From: Desulfovibrionaceae bacterium
GTDB lineage: Bacteria > Desulfobacterota > Desulfovibrionia > Desulfovibrionales > Desulfovibrionaceae
DNA length: 64,000 bases
Assembly: GCA_009773665.1 (NCBI GenBank)
Contig: WSYE01000007.1
Span: 31,908-95,907, forward strand
Reading direction: 5' to 3'
Made by a program: the position numbers and the translations under genes. The notes beneath the pieces were generated by a model that was given only the letters and a program-made list of their open reading frames with translations, had not been told where the DNA came from and did no database searches. Shown here piece after piece: positions 54,761-63,367 of this stretch; position 1 is the first letter of the stretch; each line of letters starts with the position of its first letter.

Positions 54761-55204
54761 ATGCCCAGACCATTTCGCTTCAACCTGCAGAAGGTGCTCG
54801 ACTACCGCGTCCAGCTGGAGGACCAGGCCAAGCAGGCCCTGGCCAAGGCCGAACAGGCCCACCAAGCCGGACGCGCCCGCGTGGAGCACATCCAGGCATC
54901 CCTGGCCGCACACCTGGAGGCCATGTCTCAGGGCGGGGCGCAAAGCGCTGCCGACATCTGGCTGGGCAGAAACTACGCCAAAAGACTGGCGGGGGACCTG
55001 CATCTGGCCCAGCAGGACGAGGCGCGGCTGGCCCAGGACGTGATCCTGCGCCGCCAGGAACTGGTCGTCAAAGCAAAGGAGCGCAAGCTCCTGGAAAAAC
55101 TAAAAGAAACACAGGCGGAACGCCATGCGCGAGAAGAGAATCGAAAAGAGCAGGCCGAATTCGACGAGATGGCAACCCTTCGGTACCAGGTTCCGGCTGT
55201 CTAA
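54761..55204 (+). CDS. fliJ: FliJ flagellar export chaperone
   Basis: 147 residues, almost entirely coiled coil (FRFNLQKVLDYRVQLEDQAK, LAKAEQAHQAGRARVEHIQA, ERKLLEKLKETQAERHAREE). FliJ is the general chaperone/ATPase accessory of the flagellar export apparatus. Its 3' end overlaps the next gene by 80 bases, so the two are tightly linked. Confidence 0.85.
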   Translation: MPRPFRFNLQKVLDYRVQLEDQAKQALAKAEQAHQAGRARVEHIQASLAAHLEAMSQGGAQSAADIWLGRNYAKRLAGDLHLAQQDEARLAQDVILRRQELVVKAKERKLLEKLKETQAERHAREENRKEQAEFDEMATLRYQVPAV

Positions 55205-55991
55205 GGTCGCGCTGGCCGTAGCCGTGCTGGCCGGGGCCAAACTGGCGCTTCTGCTGGTGATGGGGTTCGGCTCGCCTTCGAAGCCGGGAGCGCCCATACC
55301 GCAAGCGCAGGGGCAGGCGTCCGTGCTGATGCAGGCCCAGGCCCCCTCGCAGACGACAGGGCAGGCACCTGTGCAGCCTTCGGCCCAGCAAGGCCTTCCT
55401 GGCGCTGGCGTCCTGGCCTCGGCTGCCGCCCCCACAGGCCAGAACTTGGGCCAGAATCAGAATATGAGCCAGACCCTGTCCCCGGCCCAGGCCGTGCAGG
55501 CCGTGCGCGCGGTCATCCTGGAGGAATCCCTGGCCATGGCCGCCCAGCAGGCTCCCGCAGCCGCCGCCTCGGAAAAGAAGGCCCAGCCCGCGCAGCCCGA
55601 GTCCGTCCTGTCCGTGCAGCAGATCAAGGCCCGCGCCGAAGCCCTGGACCGCCAGGAGCAGGCCCTGAAGACCCTGGAGGCCGACCTCAACACCCGTCTG
55701 GCCAAGCTCCAGGCGCTGGAGACCCTGCTCAAGGGCATGCTGACCGAGGCCAAATCCATAAAAGAAGACAACATGCGCCATCTGATCGACGTGTACTCCA
55801 ACATGAAGGCCAAGCAGGCCGCCTCGGCCCTGGAGGCACTGGACGAGCACATCGCCGTCAAGATTCTGTCGGGCATGAAGGGACGCCAGGCGGGCGAGGT
55901 GCTGTCCAACGTCAGCGCCAAGAAGGCCGCCAAGCTCTCCGAGGACCTGACCAAGCTCCAGGCCGGGCCGAACCTGCCGGACAAGCCCTAA
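55125..55991 (+). CDS. Flagellar MotE-like / MgtE-N-type protein
   Basis: 288 residues. Basic N-terminus, one membrane helix (~26-48), a long Ala/Gln/Pro-rich linker, then a coiled coil and a C-terminal MgtE-N/MotE-like domain (IKEDNMRHLIDVYSNMKAKQ; AVKILSGMKGRQAGEVLSNV). MotE homologues work with the flagellar stator or assembly in some bacteria. The first ATG is inside fliJ, giving an 80-base overlap; no later start leaves a proper membrane anchor, so this start is favoured. Confidence 0.8.
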   Translation: MREKRIEKSRPNSTRWQPFGTRFRLSKVALAVAVLAGAKLALLLVMGFGSPSKPGAPIPQAQGQASVLMQAQAPSQTTGQAPVQPSAQQGLPGAGVLASAAAPTGQNLGQNQNMSQTLSPAQAVQAVRAVILEESLAMAAQQAPAAAASEKKAQPAQPESVLSVQQIKARAEALDRQEQALKTLEADLNTRLAKLQALETLLKGMLTEAKSIKEDNMRHLIDVYSNMKAKQAASALEALDEHIAVKILSGMKGRQAGEVLSNVSAKKAAKLSEDLTKLQAGPNLPDKP

Positions 55992-56079
55992 ATATTTTCA
56001 GTTCAGCAAGGTGTTGGGCAACACGAGAGACGTTGCCCAACACCTCCAGCACTTCTAGTAACAATAATATCAGAATGGT

Positions 56080-57021
56080 TTATAAACACCCTAATTTAGC
56101 CAACAAGAGCACCCTGGCAAGGTTTCTTACATTTTCAGAGTCTATACCCGTCAGAGACTTTGCAAGTTTCCCCATTTTATGACTTGCAACCTTGCTCCTG
56201 AGATAACTTGCTTGAAGAAGTGCATCACAAACATCGACCATCCCATCTCTTACATACTTTCCATCTGCGTACAGGGAGCGACTTATCATCGCAATTTGCT
56301 TAGCTCTTTGCACGTTTGTTTTCTTCCCTCTAGCCATCCAATAAACACCTCTACCCATTGGGTATCGTGCCTTTATCAACCTTTCTTCCAAGTCCCTTCT
56401 TACAACAGGATTCCACTCTCCTTCTTTTAAACTTGGGCGTTCTCTTGAAGCTCTCACCTCTAGCCCAATTTCTTCAATAACTGAATACGCTGCTATAATT
56501 GCACTTGCCAATTGTACGTGCATGACAATGTCCGATGTCACACCGATATGACCATACGCATGATTTGACGGATCAAGGTCAACATGGAAATTACTATACA
56601 TAAGTGTTGCCAAACGGAACTTTACAAGGGCATACTGCAATTCCTTTTTATGGCTTGCCTTTGCTGCAATTACGCATGCACTCGGAATCCCCGAACAGCT
56701 CATAAATTTTTGATCCCACATAGCACCTAGCTTTCCATGTGAAACGCCACGTCTTTCACTATCATCTTCTGGAACAATATCCCCCAACTCACCGAACGAA
56801 GCGTCACCACTTGTTAAACTTACTCCACACAAAAGCAATGAAAATGCATTCTGGGCTGAACTTAGCGACCTAGAATATATTACAACTTCTTTTGAACCCA
56901 AACACAATCCAGATTTTCTCGGTTTTTCAAAAACAAAGTTCCACCCCCGCCCTCCAACAAGGGGGATCTGACATTCTTCCTCAAACGCAATATACCCAGT
57001 GTAATATTTATTTTGTTTCAT
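56080..57021 (-). CDS. AT-rich gene of unknown function, probably acquired
   Basis: 313 residues from the ATG at the complement of 57019-57021; a GTG five codons upstream is possible. The gene and its flanks (55995-57110) are far more AT-rich than anything around, and codons are correspondingly A/T-ending. Features: many Ser/Gly/Ala, helical segments (VMHVQLASAIIAAYSVIEEI; RDLEERLIKARYP), and RSKVASHKMGKLAK near the end, an Rx5H arrangement that might be a HEPN nuclease motif (weak). No named family. It splits fliJ/MotE-like genes from truA. An anti-phage or selfish function would fit its character but is inference. Confidence 0.6.
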   Translation of the reverse strand: MKQNKYYTGYIAFEEECQIPLVGGRGWNFVFEKPRKSGLCLGSKEVVIYSRSLSSAQNAFSLLLCGVSLTSGDASFGELGDIVPEDDSERRGVSHGKLGAMWDQKFMSCSGIPSACVIAAKASHKKELQYALVKFRLATLMYSNFHVDLDPSNHAYGHIGVTSDIVMHVQLASAIIAAYSVIEEIGLEVRASRERPSLKEGEWNPVVRRDLEERLIKARYPMGRGVYWMARGKKTNVQRAKQIAMISRSLYADGKYVRDGMVDVCDALLQASYLRSKVASHKMGKLAKSLTGIDSENVRNLARVLLLAKLGCL

Positions 57022-57163
57022 ATCCTCAACCTGCACATCGGAAACAAATTAAACGACCAGAACAAAACAATTATCAAAACAACACCACTGACTATCACCT
57101 GTTATGATTGAAGACTCAAGGGGGTCTTCCCTCCCGGCGCGGCCTGGTATAGAGGCCCTGCCC

Positions 57164-58033
57164 ATGCAAGACACCGTGCGCTTGAAACTGGTCCTGGCCT
57201 ACCAGGGCACCGACTTTTCGGGCTGGCAGCTCCAGCCCGAGGGCTTCGGGCGCAGCGTCCAGGGCTGCGTGGAGGAGGCGCTGGCCCGGCTGGCCGGAAC
57301 CTTCGTGCGCCTCCAGGGGGCCTCGCGCACCGACGCCGGGGTCCACGCCCTGGCCCAGACCGCCCATGTGGACGTCCCGGCGGACCGCGTCCACCTGCCC
57401 TGGCGGCGGGCGCTAAACGCCATCCTGCCCCCGGACGTCACCATCATCTCCGTGGAGCGGGCCGCACCGCGCTTCCACGCCCGCGCCTGCCCGGCCATCA
57501 AGACCTACACCTACACCTTCTGGCACGAGAACGGCTTCCTGCTGCCCCAGCGCAGGGCCTTCGTCTGGCCAGTCGGCCCGCTGAATTTTGCTGCCATGGA
57601 GCACGCCGCCCGCGAGTTCGTCGGCACCCACGACTTCGCCGCGTTCCAGAACGCTGGAACGTTCGTCGAGTCTACGGTGCGCACCGTGGACGCCATCGTG
57701 CGGCGCGAGACCTGCCAGCCCCAAGAGTCCCACGAGTCCGTGTGGGCCGTAACCGGCGGCGGCTTCCTCAAGCAGATGGTGCGAAACATCATGGGCTGCC
57801 TGGTGGAAGTGGGCAGGGGTAAAGCAAACGCCCAAACCGTCCGATCTCTTCTGGCGACGAAGGACAGAACCCTGGCCCCGCAGACCGCGCCCGCCAGGGG
57901 CCTGTGCCTGGAAAGCATGGAGTTCTGCGACAGTGAGCGACAGCCCGGTGAAACCGGTCCTGAACGAGACCGCACTCACGACCGCCCAAGTGAAGAGGAA
58001 CTGGGCGGCACGGGAGGTTTTGTCCCGCACTGA
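57164..58033 (+). CDS. truA: tRNA pseudouridine synthase A
   Basis: 289 residues from the ATG at 57164 (GAGG upstream; upstream codons up to 57104 are spurious). TruA motifs: LAYQGTDFSGWQ, the catalytic-Asp region GASRTDAGVHALAQ, PRFHARACPAIKTYTY and GGGFLKQMVRNIMG. It modifies U38-U40 of the tRNA anticodon arm. The last ~25 residues are polar and overlap the next gene by 101 bases. Confidence 0.93.
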   Translation: MQDTVRLKLVLAYQGTDFSGWQLQPEGFGRSVQGCVEEALARLAGTFVRLQGASRTDAGVHALAQTAHVDVPADRVHLPWRRALNAILPPDVTIISVERAAPRFHARACPAIKTYTYTFWHENGFLLPQRRAFVWPVGPLNFAAMEHAAREFVGTHDFAAFQNAGTFVESTVRTVDAIVRRETCQPQESHESVWAVTGGGFLKQMVRNIMGCLVEVGRGKANAQTVRSLLATKDRTLAPQTAPARGLCLESMEFCDSERQPGETGPERDRTHDRPSEEELGGTGGFVPH

Positions 58034-60014
58034 GGACGCCAAGGACCGCTCCCTGCGCCAAAACTGGTCCGACCAGACCCTCCGGGGCCTGGACCGCAAG
58101 CTCACCGAGTTCGAGAACGCCCTCTCCTCCTTTGCATGGCCCACCTCCCCGCCCCCCTGGGGCGAGTCCCGGCTGGTGACCGGCGCACAGGACGCGCGCG
58201 GCAAGGTCAGTGGCACTGTCCGCCCCACGGACCAGTCCAGCCCAGAAGTAAAGATCGTGTCCGGCGGCTTCAACTCCCTGGCTAGAACGGACATCGCCGC
58301 AGGAACCTACACCTTCGACCTGACCCTGGGCGGCGACACCGAAACCCTGTCCGTGGATGTGGCCGCAGGCGACACTTGGGGAGACGTGCTCTCCGGGGTC
58401 AAGGACGCCGTGAACGCCGCCCCCATCGCGGCTCGCGCCGACGTGGTCTACCAGAACGCCGCGTTCCAGCTGAACCCGGACATGGCCGGGACCGGCTCCG
58501 TGCTGACCCTGTCGGTGAACCCCAACCGCGCCTCCCAGAATCTTCAGGTGGCGGACGTGTCCGGGTCGCTGCTGTCGTCGCTGCGCCTTGCGGCCACGCA
58601 CAACCCCATAGGCCCGGCCAGCGAGCGGGAGTACACGGTCACCGGCCTGCAAAAGGCCCTGCCCACGTATTTCTCCTCCACCCCGGTGGACCCGCGCGCG
58701 GCCACCACCCTGGCCCAGGGCCGCCACGATCTGGCCTATACTGTGGGCTCCGGGGGCAACGCCGACCAGCCCGGCACCTTCATCTCCAAGGCCTACGACC
58801 CCACCCAGGCCACTACAATCGCTGCCGGGACCTACACCTTCAGCTCGACGTACGACGGCGAGACCCGTTCGCACTCCGTGACCATCGGCTCCGGCTGGAC
58901 CTGGGGCGACGTACTGCGCACCGTCGGGGCCGAAGTGAACGCCCAGCCAGCCTGGGCAGTCACTGCCAGTCCCACCCTGAGCGCGCCCTCCACCACGTAT
59001 TCCCAGCCCGGCGTCAGCGCGTCCGTGGACTACTGGCCCATCCCCACGGCGCAGCAGGGCGTCACTACCGACGGGCAATCCCTCTCGGTGCGCGGGGACA
59101 AGGCGGACGTCTTCGCCCTGTCCGATACCTCCGGCGGGCTGCTCTCTGCTCTTGGCCTGACAAAGCGTCTGGACGGCACCACCGTGTCCTTCAACGTGGG
59201 CGCGGGCGACACCTGGCGCGACGTGTACAACTCGGCGGCCACAGCCCTGAACGGCTCGCAGACACATTTCTCGGCCCAGGTGGAGACCACGCGCATCCCC
59301 TCCACCGTGACGCCCGGCAAGGACCTCTGGCACGAGGGGGCCACCCTCTCCATCATCCAGAGCGGGCAGCGCATCGGGGAGCGGGTGAACCTGACGGACG
59401 GACGCACCGGCGCGCTGGCCACCATGGGGATCATCGGCAACCAACGGCCAGGGCAGGACGGCAAGATCCTGGTCAACGGGCGCGAGCAGGTTTCTGAGAA
59501 CAACACCTTCAGCCAGGACCAGGGCCGGGTGCTCATCACCCTGGAAGACACTTTCGGCGAGGCCCTGCCGCTGTCGGTGACCTCCGGCATGGATGAGGTG
59601 CAGAAGAGCTGGTCTGCCATAACCGACGCCTGGAACGGGCTGGCCAGATACTTGCGCAACAACGCCGACCTGCTGGACCACTCGTTCGGCGCAAAGCTGG
59701 AGGCCCCCCTGGCCGCCCAGGCCGGGAACCTACGCTGGCTGGGCGTCTCCAGCATGGGAAAGAGCGGCCAGCTCTGGACCAACCTGGACACCTTCTGGAG
59801 CTCGCTCTCCGCCGACGCGCAGCGCTCCCGCGCCACCCTGTGGGACAAGCCCTCCGGGCTCGTCCCGGCGTGGCAACAGGCCGTGGCTGACATCCGTGGA
59901 AACAGCCTGGACGGCTGGCTCAAACCCGAGTCCGCCTTCGATTCCCTGCGTCCGAACCTGACCAGCGAGTTCCAACTGGAGCAGAAACACCGGCTGGTGA
60001 AGCTGCTCGGGTAG
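57933..60014 (+). CDS. FliD-like flagellar protein with repeated domains
   Basis: 693 residues from a GTG start inside the end of truA. At least three copies of a beta-helix unit are visible: IAAGTYTFDLTL..DTWGDVLSGVKDAVNA (~123-170), IAAGTYTFSSTY..WTWGDVLRTVGAEVNA (~295-335) and TTVSFNVGAG-DTWRDVYNSAATALNG (~430-455). The GDT-DV-ALN pattern recalls the IN motif of hook-associated and cap proteins. Polar N-terminus and helical C-terminus (KSWSAITDAWNGLARYL; SEFQLEQKHRLVKLLG) suit a flagellar axial protein. No standard cap or flagellin signature was recognised with certainty. Confidence 0.6.
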   Translation: MSDSPVKPVLNETALTTAQVKRNWAAREVLSRTEDAKDRSLRQNWSDQTLRGLDRKLTEFENALSSFAWPTSPPPWGESRLVTGAQDARGKVSGTVRPTDQSSPEVKIVSGGFNSLARTDIAAGTYTFDLTLGGDTETLSVDVAAGDTWGDVLSGVKDAVNAAPIAARADVVYQNAAFQLNPDMAGTGSVLTLSVNPNRASQNLQVADVSGSLLSSLRLAATHNPIGPASEREYTVTGLQKALPTYFSSTPVDPRAATTLAQGRHDLAYTVGSGGNADQPGTFISKAYDPTQATTIAAGTYTFSSTYDGETRSHSVTIGSGWTWGDVLRTVGAEVNAQPAWAVTASPTLSAPSTTYSQPGVSASVDYWPIPTAQQGVTTDGQSLSVRGDKADVFALSDTSGGLLSALGLTKRLDGTTVSFNVGAGDTWRDVYNSAATALNGSQTHFSAQVETTRIPSTVTPGKDLWHEGATLSIIQSGQRIGERVNLTDGRTGALATMGIIGNQRPGQDGKILVNGREQVSENNTFSQDQGRVLITLEDTFGEALPLSVTSGMDEVQKSWSAITDAWNGLARYLRNNADLLDHSFGAKLEAPLAAQAGNLRWLGVSSMGKSGQLWTNLDTFWSSLSADAQRSRATLWDKPSGLVPAWQQAVADIRGNSLDGWLKPESAFDSLRPNLTSEFQLEQKHRLVKLLG

Positions 60015-60161
60015 ACACGTCGCCCCGTTGCCCGCACCGCCCAAAACCCGGCTTGTCAGAACCCACCCATGTCCTGCCGCCTCTCTGGCGTCCCCTGCAT
60101 CAGGCTCGTTTGCCTCTGGTTTTGAGGCTCACCGGGTTGCCTTCCGGGATCAGGTGTTATA

Positions 60162-60174
60162 CATGTAATACATG
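60162..60174. promoter_or_regulatory. Palindrome before the toxin-antitoxin pair
   Basis: CATGTA-A-TACATG, 6-bp perfect arms, 18 bases before the antitoxin ATG and overlapping a TTATAC -10-like element; likely the autoregulatory operator. Confidence 0.55.
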
Positions 60175-60191
60175 CAAGACACGGAGGCCCC

Positions 60192-60416
60192 ATGCTGACC
60201 GTCCGACTCCCCAAGGAAATGGAGCAGCGCCTGGAAATCTTGGCCCGCGAGACCAAGCGGCCCAAGTCCTTCTATGTGCGCGCCGCCCTGGAGCGCTGCC
60301 TGGAGGACCTGGAGGACGCCTATCTGGCCGAGGCCGAGTATGAGCGCTTCCTGGCCAGCGGAGAGGAGGCGATACCCGCCGAAGAACTGGAGCGCCAGCT
60401 TGGCCTGGCGGATTGA
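60192..60416 (+). CDS. Ribbon-helix-helix antitoxin (RelB/CopG-like)
   Basis: 74 residues. The N-terminus TVRLPKEMEQRLEILARETK and helix KSFYVRAALERCLEDLEDAY form a RHH DNA-binding domain, and the acidic tail (SGEEAIPAEELERQLGL) binds toxin. It should neutralise the RelE-like toxin that follows and repress their promoter. Overlaps the toxin start by 17 bases. Confidence 0.88.
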   Translation: MLTVRLPKEMEQRLEILARETKRPKSFYVRAALERCLEDLEDAYLAEAEYERFLASGEEAIPAEELERQLGLAD

Positions 60417-60669
60417 GTACACGCCAGGGGCGAAAAAGGACCTCGCCCGACTGGACAAGTCCACGGCAAAGCGTATCACCACGTTCATGCGCGAGCGGGT
60501 CGGAGCATCCGAGTCCCCCCGCGCTTCCGGCAAACTGTTGCGCGGCGTTCTGCGCGAGTTCTGGCGCTTCCGGATTGGCGATTACCGGGTGCTCTGCCGC
60601 CTGGAGGACGACCGGCTCGTGGTGCTGGTGGTCAGGATCGGTCACCGCCGGGACGTCTACGACGCTTGA
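60400..60669 (+). CDS. RelE/ParE-like toxin
   Basis: 89 residues from a TTG at 60400, chosen because GGAG lies seven bases upstream within the antitoxin and the product then begins MAWRIEYTPGAKKDLARLDK like other RelE proteins; no ATG is suitable. The C-terminus RGVLREFWRFRIGDYRVLCR, RLVVLVVRIGHRRDVY is typical of this mRNA-interferase/gyrase-poison superfamily. Likely a ribosome-dependent mRNase. Confidence 0.85.
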   Translation: MAWRIEYTPGAKKDLARLDKSTAKRITTFMRERVGASESPRASGKLLRGVLREFWRFRIGDYRVLCRLEDDRLVVLVVRIGHRRDVYDA

Positions 60670-60714
60670 GCGCCACTCATTCACCTCTTACCCTTTCACT
60701 TTTCGAACAAGACC

Positions 60715-61560
60715 ATGCAAATCATCACCTCTCCCCAAGAATTCCAGGCCCTGTGCTGGTCCTGGCGCTGCCAGGGCCTGACCTCGGCCTTTGTCCCCAC
60801 CATGGGCTACCTGCACGCGGGCCACGTCTCACTGTTCGAATGGGCAAGGGCCAACTCGCAGAAAGTCGCGTCCAGCATCTTCGTCAACCCCACGCAGTTT
60901 GGGCCGAACGAAGACCTGGACCGCTACCCGCGCGACCCCGAGGGCGACGCTGCCAAGGCCCGCGCCGCAGGCGTGGACGTGCTCTTCATGCCCGAGCCCG
61001 GCTCCATGTATCCGCCCGGCTTCGCGACAACCGTCAGCGTTTCCGGCCTGACCGAAGCGCTCTGCGGGCGTTCACGTCCCGGCCACTTCGCAGGCGTGAC
61101 CGGCGTGGTGTCCAAGCTTCTGATGCTGGCCATCCCCACCACCGCCGTATTCGGCTGCAAGGACTGGCAGCAACTGGCCGTGATCCGTCGCATGGTGCGC
61201 GACCTGGACATCCCCGTGGCCATCGAGGGACGCCCGATTTTCCGCGAACCAGACGGACTGGCCATGAGCTCACGCAACGTCTACCTCTCCCCCAAGGAGC
61301 GCGCCCAGGCCCCGTCCATCCACCAGGGACTCCTGCGGGCCAAGGCCCAGGTGGCCTCGGGCGAGACAGACGCGGCTAAAGTCCTGGCAGATCTGGCCGA
61401 TTTCTATCGTGCGGCCATACCGGATTCGGTGGTGGACTATCTGGAATGCGTCCACCCGGAGACCATCGCGCCACTGGAAAACGCAAGCGGCCCCTCGCTG
61501 CTGGCCGTGGCGGTGAAATTTCCCGGCGCGCGCCTTATCGACAACATGCTTTTGCACTGA
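60715..61560 (+). CDS. panC: Pantoate--beta-alanine ligase
   Basis: 281 residues. PanC joins pantoate and beta-alanine to pantothenate with ATP, the last step of vitamin B5 synthesis. Motifs: FVPTMGYLHAGHVSL (HxGH of the nucleotidylyltransferase fold), SSIFVNPTQFGPNEDLDRYP, FGCKDWQQLAVIRRMVRDL, MSSRNVYLSP (KMSKS-like). Standard length. No panB or panD adjacent. Confidence 0.95.
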   Translation: MQIITSPQEFQALCWSWRCQGLTSAFVPTMGYLHAGHVSLFEWARANSQKVASSIFVNPTQFGPNEDLDRYPRDPEGDAAKARAAGVDVLFMPEPGSMYPPGFATTVSVSGLTEALCGRSRPGHFAGVTGVVSKLLMLAIPTTAVFGCKDWQQLAVIRRMVRDLDIPVAIEGRPIFREPDGLAMSSRNVYLSPKERAQAPSIHQGLLRAKAQVASGETDAAKVLADLADFYRAAIPDSVVDYLECVHPETIAPLENASGPSLLAVAVKFPGARLIDNMLLH

Positions 61561-61629
61561 GACGCTTTATCGCGGCACAACCCGCCGCGCGTCTCTCAAA
61601 GAAAGCTATAGAAAAGACACCCGAAGCAT

Positions 61630-61717
61630 TTGACAAGACTTTACGACTTGTGACACATGGCCTAGCGGCCTTTTAGGGCCGCTCATTGTGTTTTCATCGC
61701 CAGTTCCTAACCGGAAC
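61630..61717 (+). promoter_or_regulatory. metK promoter and leader hairpins
   Basis: A consensus -35 TTGACA is at 61630-61635. Downstream, ACACA (61653-61657)/TGTGT (61687-61691) and AGCGGCC (61664-61670)/GGCCGCT (61677-61683) form a nested hairpin followed by TTTT, then GTTCC (61703-61707)/GGAAC (61713-61717). It could be a terminator for panC or an attenuator in the metK leader. It does not match the SAM-I riboswitch that I know. Confidence 0.45.
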
Positions 61718-61747
61718 AGGCGCATTTCTTCTCTGGGAGGAACCTTC

Positions 61748-62920
61748 ATGGTTGCTGCTTCTAAAGGCAAGTATCTCTTCACTTCCGAATCCGTCACCGA
61801 GGGCCACCCCGACAAGGTCGCGGACCAGATTTCCGATGCCGTCCTGGACGCCATCTTCAAACAGGACCCCGAAGCCCGCGTGGCTTGCGAGACCTTGGTC
61901 ACCACGGGCGTTGCCTTCATCGCCGGCGAAATCACCACCTCCGCTTTCGCCGACTTCGCCAGCATCGTGCGCGAAACCGTGAAGGAAGTGGGCTACAACA
62001 GCTCCCAGATGGGCTTCGACTGGAAAACCTGCGCGGTGATCTCCTCCGTGGACAAGCAGTCCGCCGACATCGCCCAGGGCGTGGACCGCACCAAGCCCGA
62101 AGAGCAGGGCGCGGGCGACCAGGGCATGATGTTCGGGTTCGCGGTCAACGAGACCGACACCCTCATGCCCGCCCCGGTGTACTACGCCCACAAGCTCTCC
62201 CGCCGCCTGGCCTACGTGCGCAAGGAGAACATCCTCGACTTCCTGCGCCCCGACGGCAAGACCCAGGTCTGCATCGAGTACCAGGAAGGCAAGCCCGTTC
62301 GCATCGACAACATCGTTGTCTCCTCCCAGCATGACGAGCACGTGGCCTACGACGACCTGGTCGACGCCATCAAGGCCGAGGTCATCCACAAGGCCCTGCC
62401 CGAGAACCTGCTGGACAAGAACACCAAGATCTACATCAACCCCACCGGACGCTTTGTCATCGGCGGCCCCCTGGGCGACTGCGGCCTGACCGGACGCAAG
62501 ATCATCCAGGACACCTACGGCGGCATGGGCCACCACGGCGGCGGCGCTTTCTCCGGCAAGGACCCCTCCAAAGTTGACCGCTCCGCAGCCTACTTCGCCC
62601 GCTACGTGGCCAAGAACGTGGTCGCCTCCGGCGCGGCCCACCGCTGCGAAGTGCAGCTGGCATACGCCATCGGCGTGGCCGAGCCTGTCTCCGTGCTGGC
62701 AAGCTCCGGCGGAACCTCCAAGTTCTCCGACGAGGAACTGACCAAGGCCGTGCGCGAAGTGTTCGACATGCGTCCCTACTTCATCACCAAGCGCCTGGAC
62801 CTCAAGCGCCCCATCTACGGGCTGACCTCCTGCTACGGCCACTTCGGCCGCGAGCTGCCCGAGTTCACCTGGGAAAAGACCGACGCCGTTGCCGACCTGC
62901 GCACCGCGCTGAAGATGTAG
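61748..62920 (+). CDS. metK: S-adenosylmethionine synthetase
   Basis: 390 residues from the ATG at 61748 (GGGAGGA upstream). Converts methionine and ATP to SAM. Motifs: [37 protein letters not shown], and [20 protein letters not shown]. Standard length. Terminator directly after. Confidence 0.97.
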   Translation: MVAASKGKYLFTSESVTEGHPDKVADQISDAVLDAIFKQDPEARVACETLVTTGVAFIAGEITTSAFADFASIVRETVKEVGYNSSQMGFDWKTCAVISSVDKQSADIAQGVDRTKPEEQGAGDQGMMFGFAVNETDTLMPAPVYYAHKLSRRLAYVRKENILDFLRPDGKTQVCIEYQEGKPVRIDNIVVSSQHDEHVAYDDLVDAIKAEVIHKALPENLLDKNTKIYINPTGRFVIGGPLGDCGLTGRKIIQDTYGGMGHHGGGAFSGKDPSKVDRSAAYFARYVAKNVVASGAAHRCEVQLAYAIGVAEPVSVLASSGGTSKFSDEELTKAVREVFDMRPYFITKRLDLKRPIYGLTSCYGHFGRELPEFTWEKTDAVADLRTALKM

Positions 62921-62949
62921 TTCCCGATCCGAACGCCCCAGATCACAGC

Positions 62950-62981
62950 GGCCGGTGGGACGACAGTCCCACCGGCCTTTT
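62950..62981 (+). terminator. metK terminator
   Basis: GGCCGGTGGGAC-GACA-GTCCCACCGGCC, 12-bp perfect stem, followed by TTTT; 30 bases after the metK stop. Confidence 0.9.
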
Positions 62982-63367
62982 GTCACGTAGCCTCCTGTCG
63001 AAGAATTGCGCGCAGGATTTCCCTAGTTCATATTCGCCGTATAGCGTCACGGAGTGAACCGGTGCGGAAAGAGTCCGTCGCTGGCTTGTCGGAATGACTT
63101 TTGACGTTGCGCCAGCTTTTCAGGCAGGTTCCCAACGTCTGCCCGGCGCAGACAACCGACAATCGAAAGCAGGCGCAACGCCCCAGGTGCAATTCTGTAC
63201 TCGACTCCATCGAGCCCCTGGCATATGGAATTCGGGTGGACAGTTGTTTTATGATCACATTCCCTGACTATACGATTTCCACTTTCCCGCCGTACATACC
63301 GCTGTTCATCGGTGGGAAATTTCATCAACCACCATCGTTGAATCACGCTTTTATTCGATAATTTACC
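62982..63367. other. Intergenic region
   Basis: 386 bases between the metK terminator and the last, partial gene. Minus-strand frames (63028-63258, 63047-63463) have no ribosome site and their ends are antisense to the signal peptide of that gene. No repeat or RNA recognised. Confidence 0.5.

Noticed and set aside
61694..62986. 430-codon minus-strand frame opposite metK
   Set aside because: Antisense shadow of metK created by high GC codon third positions; no protein features.
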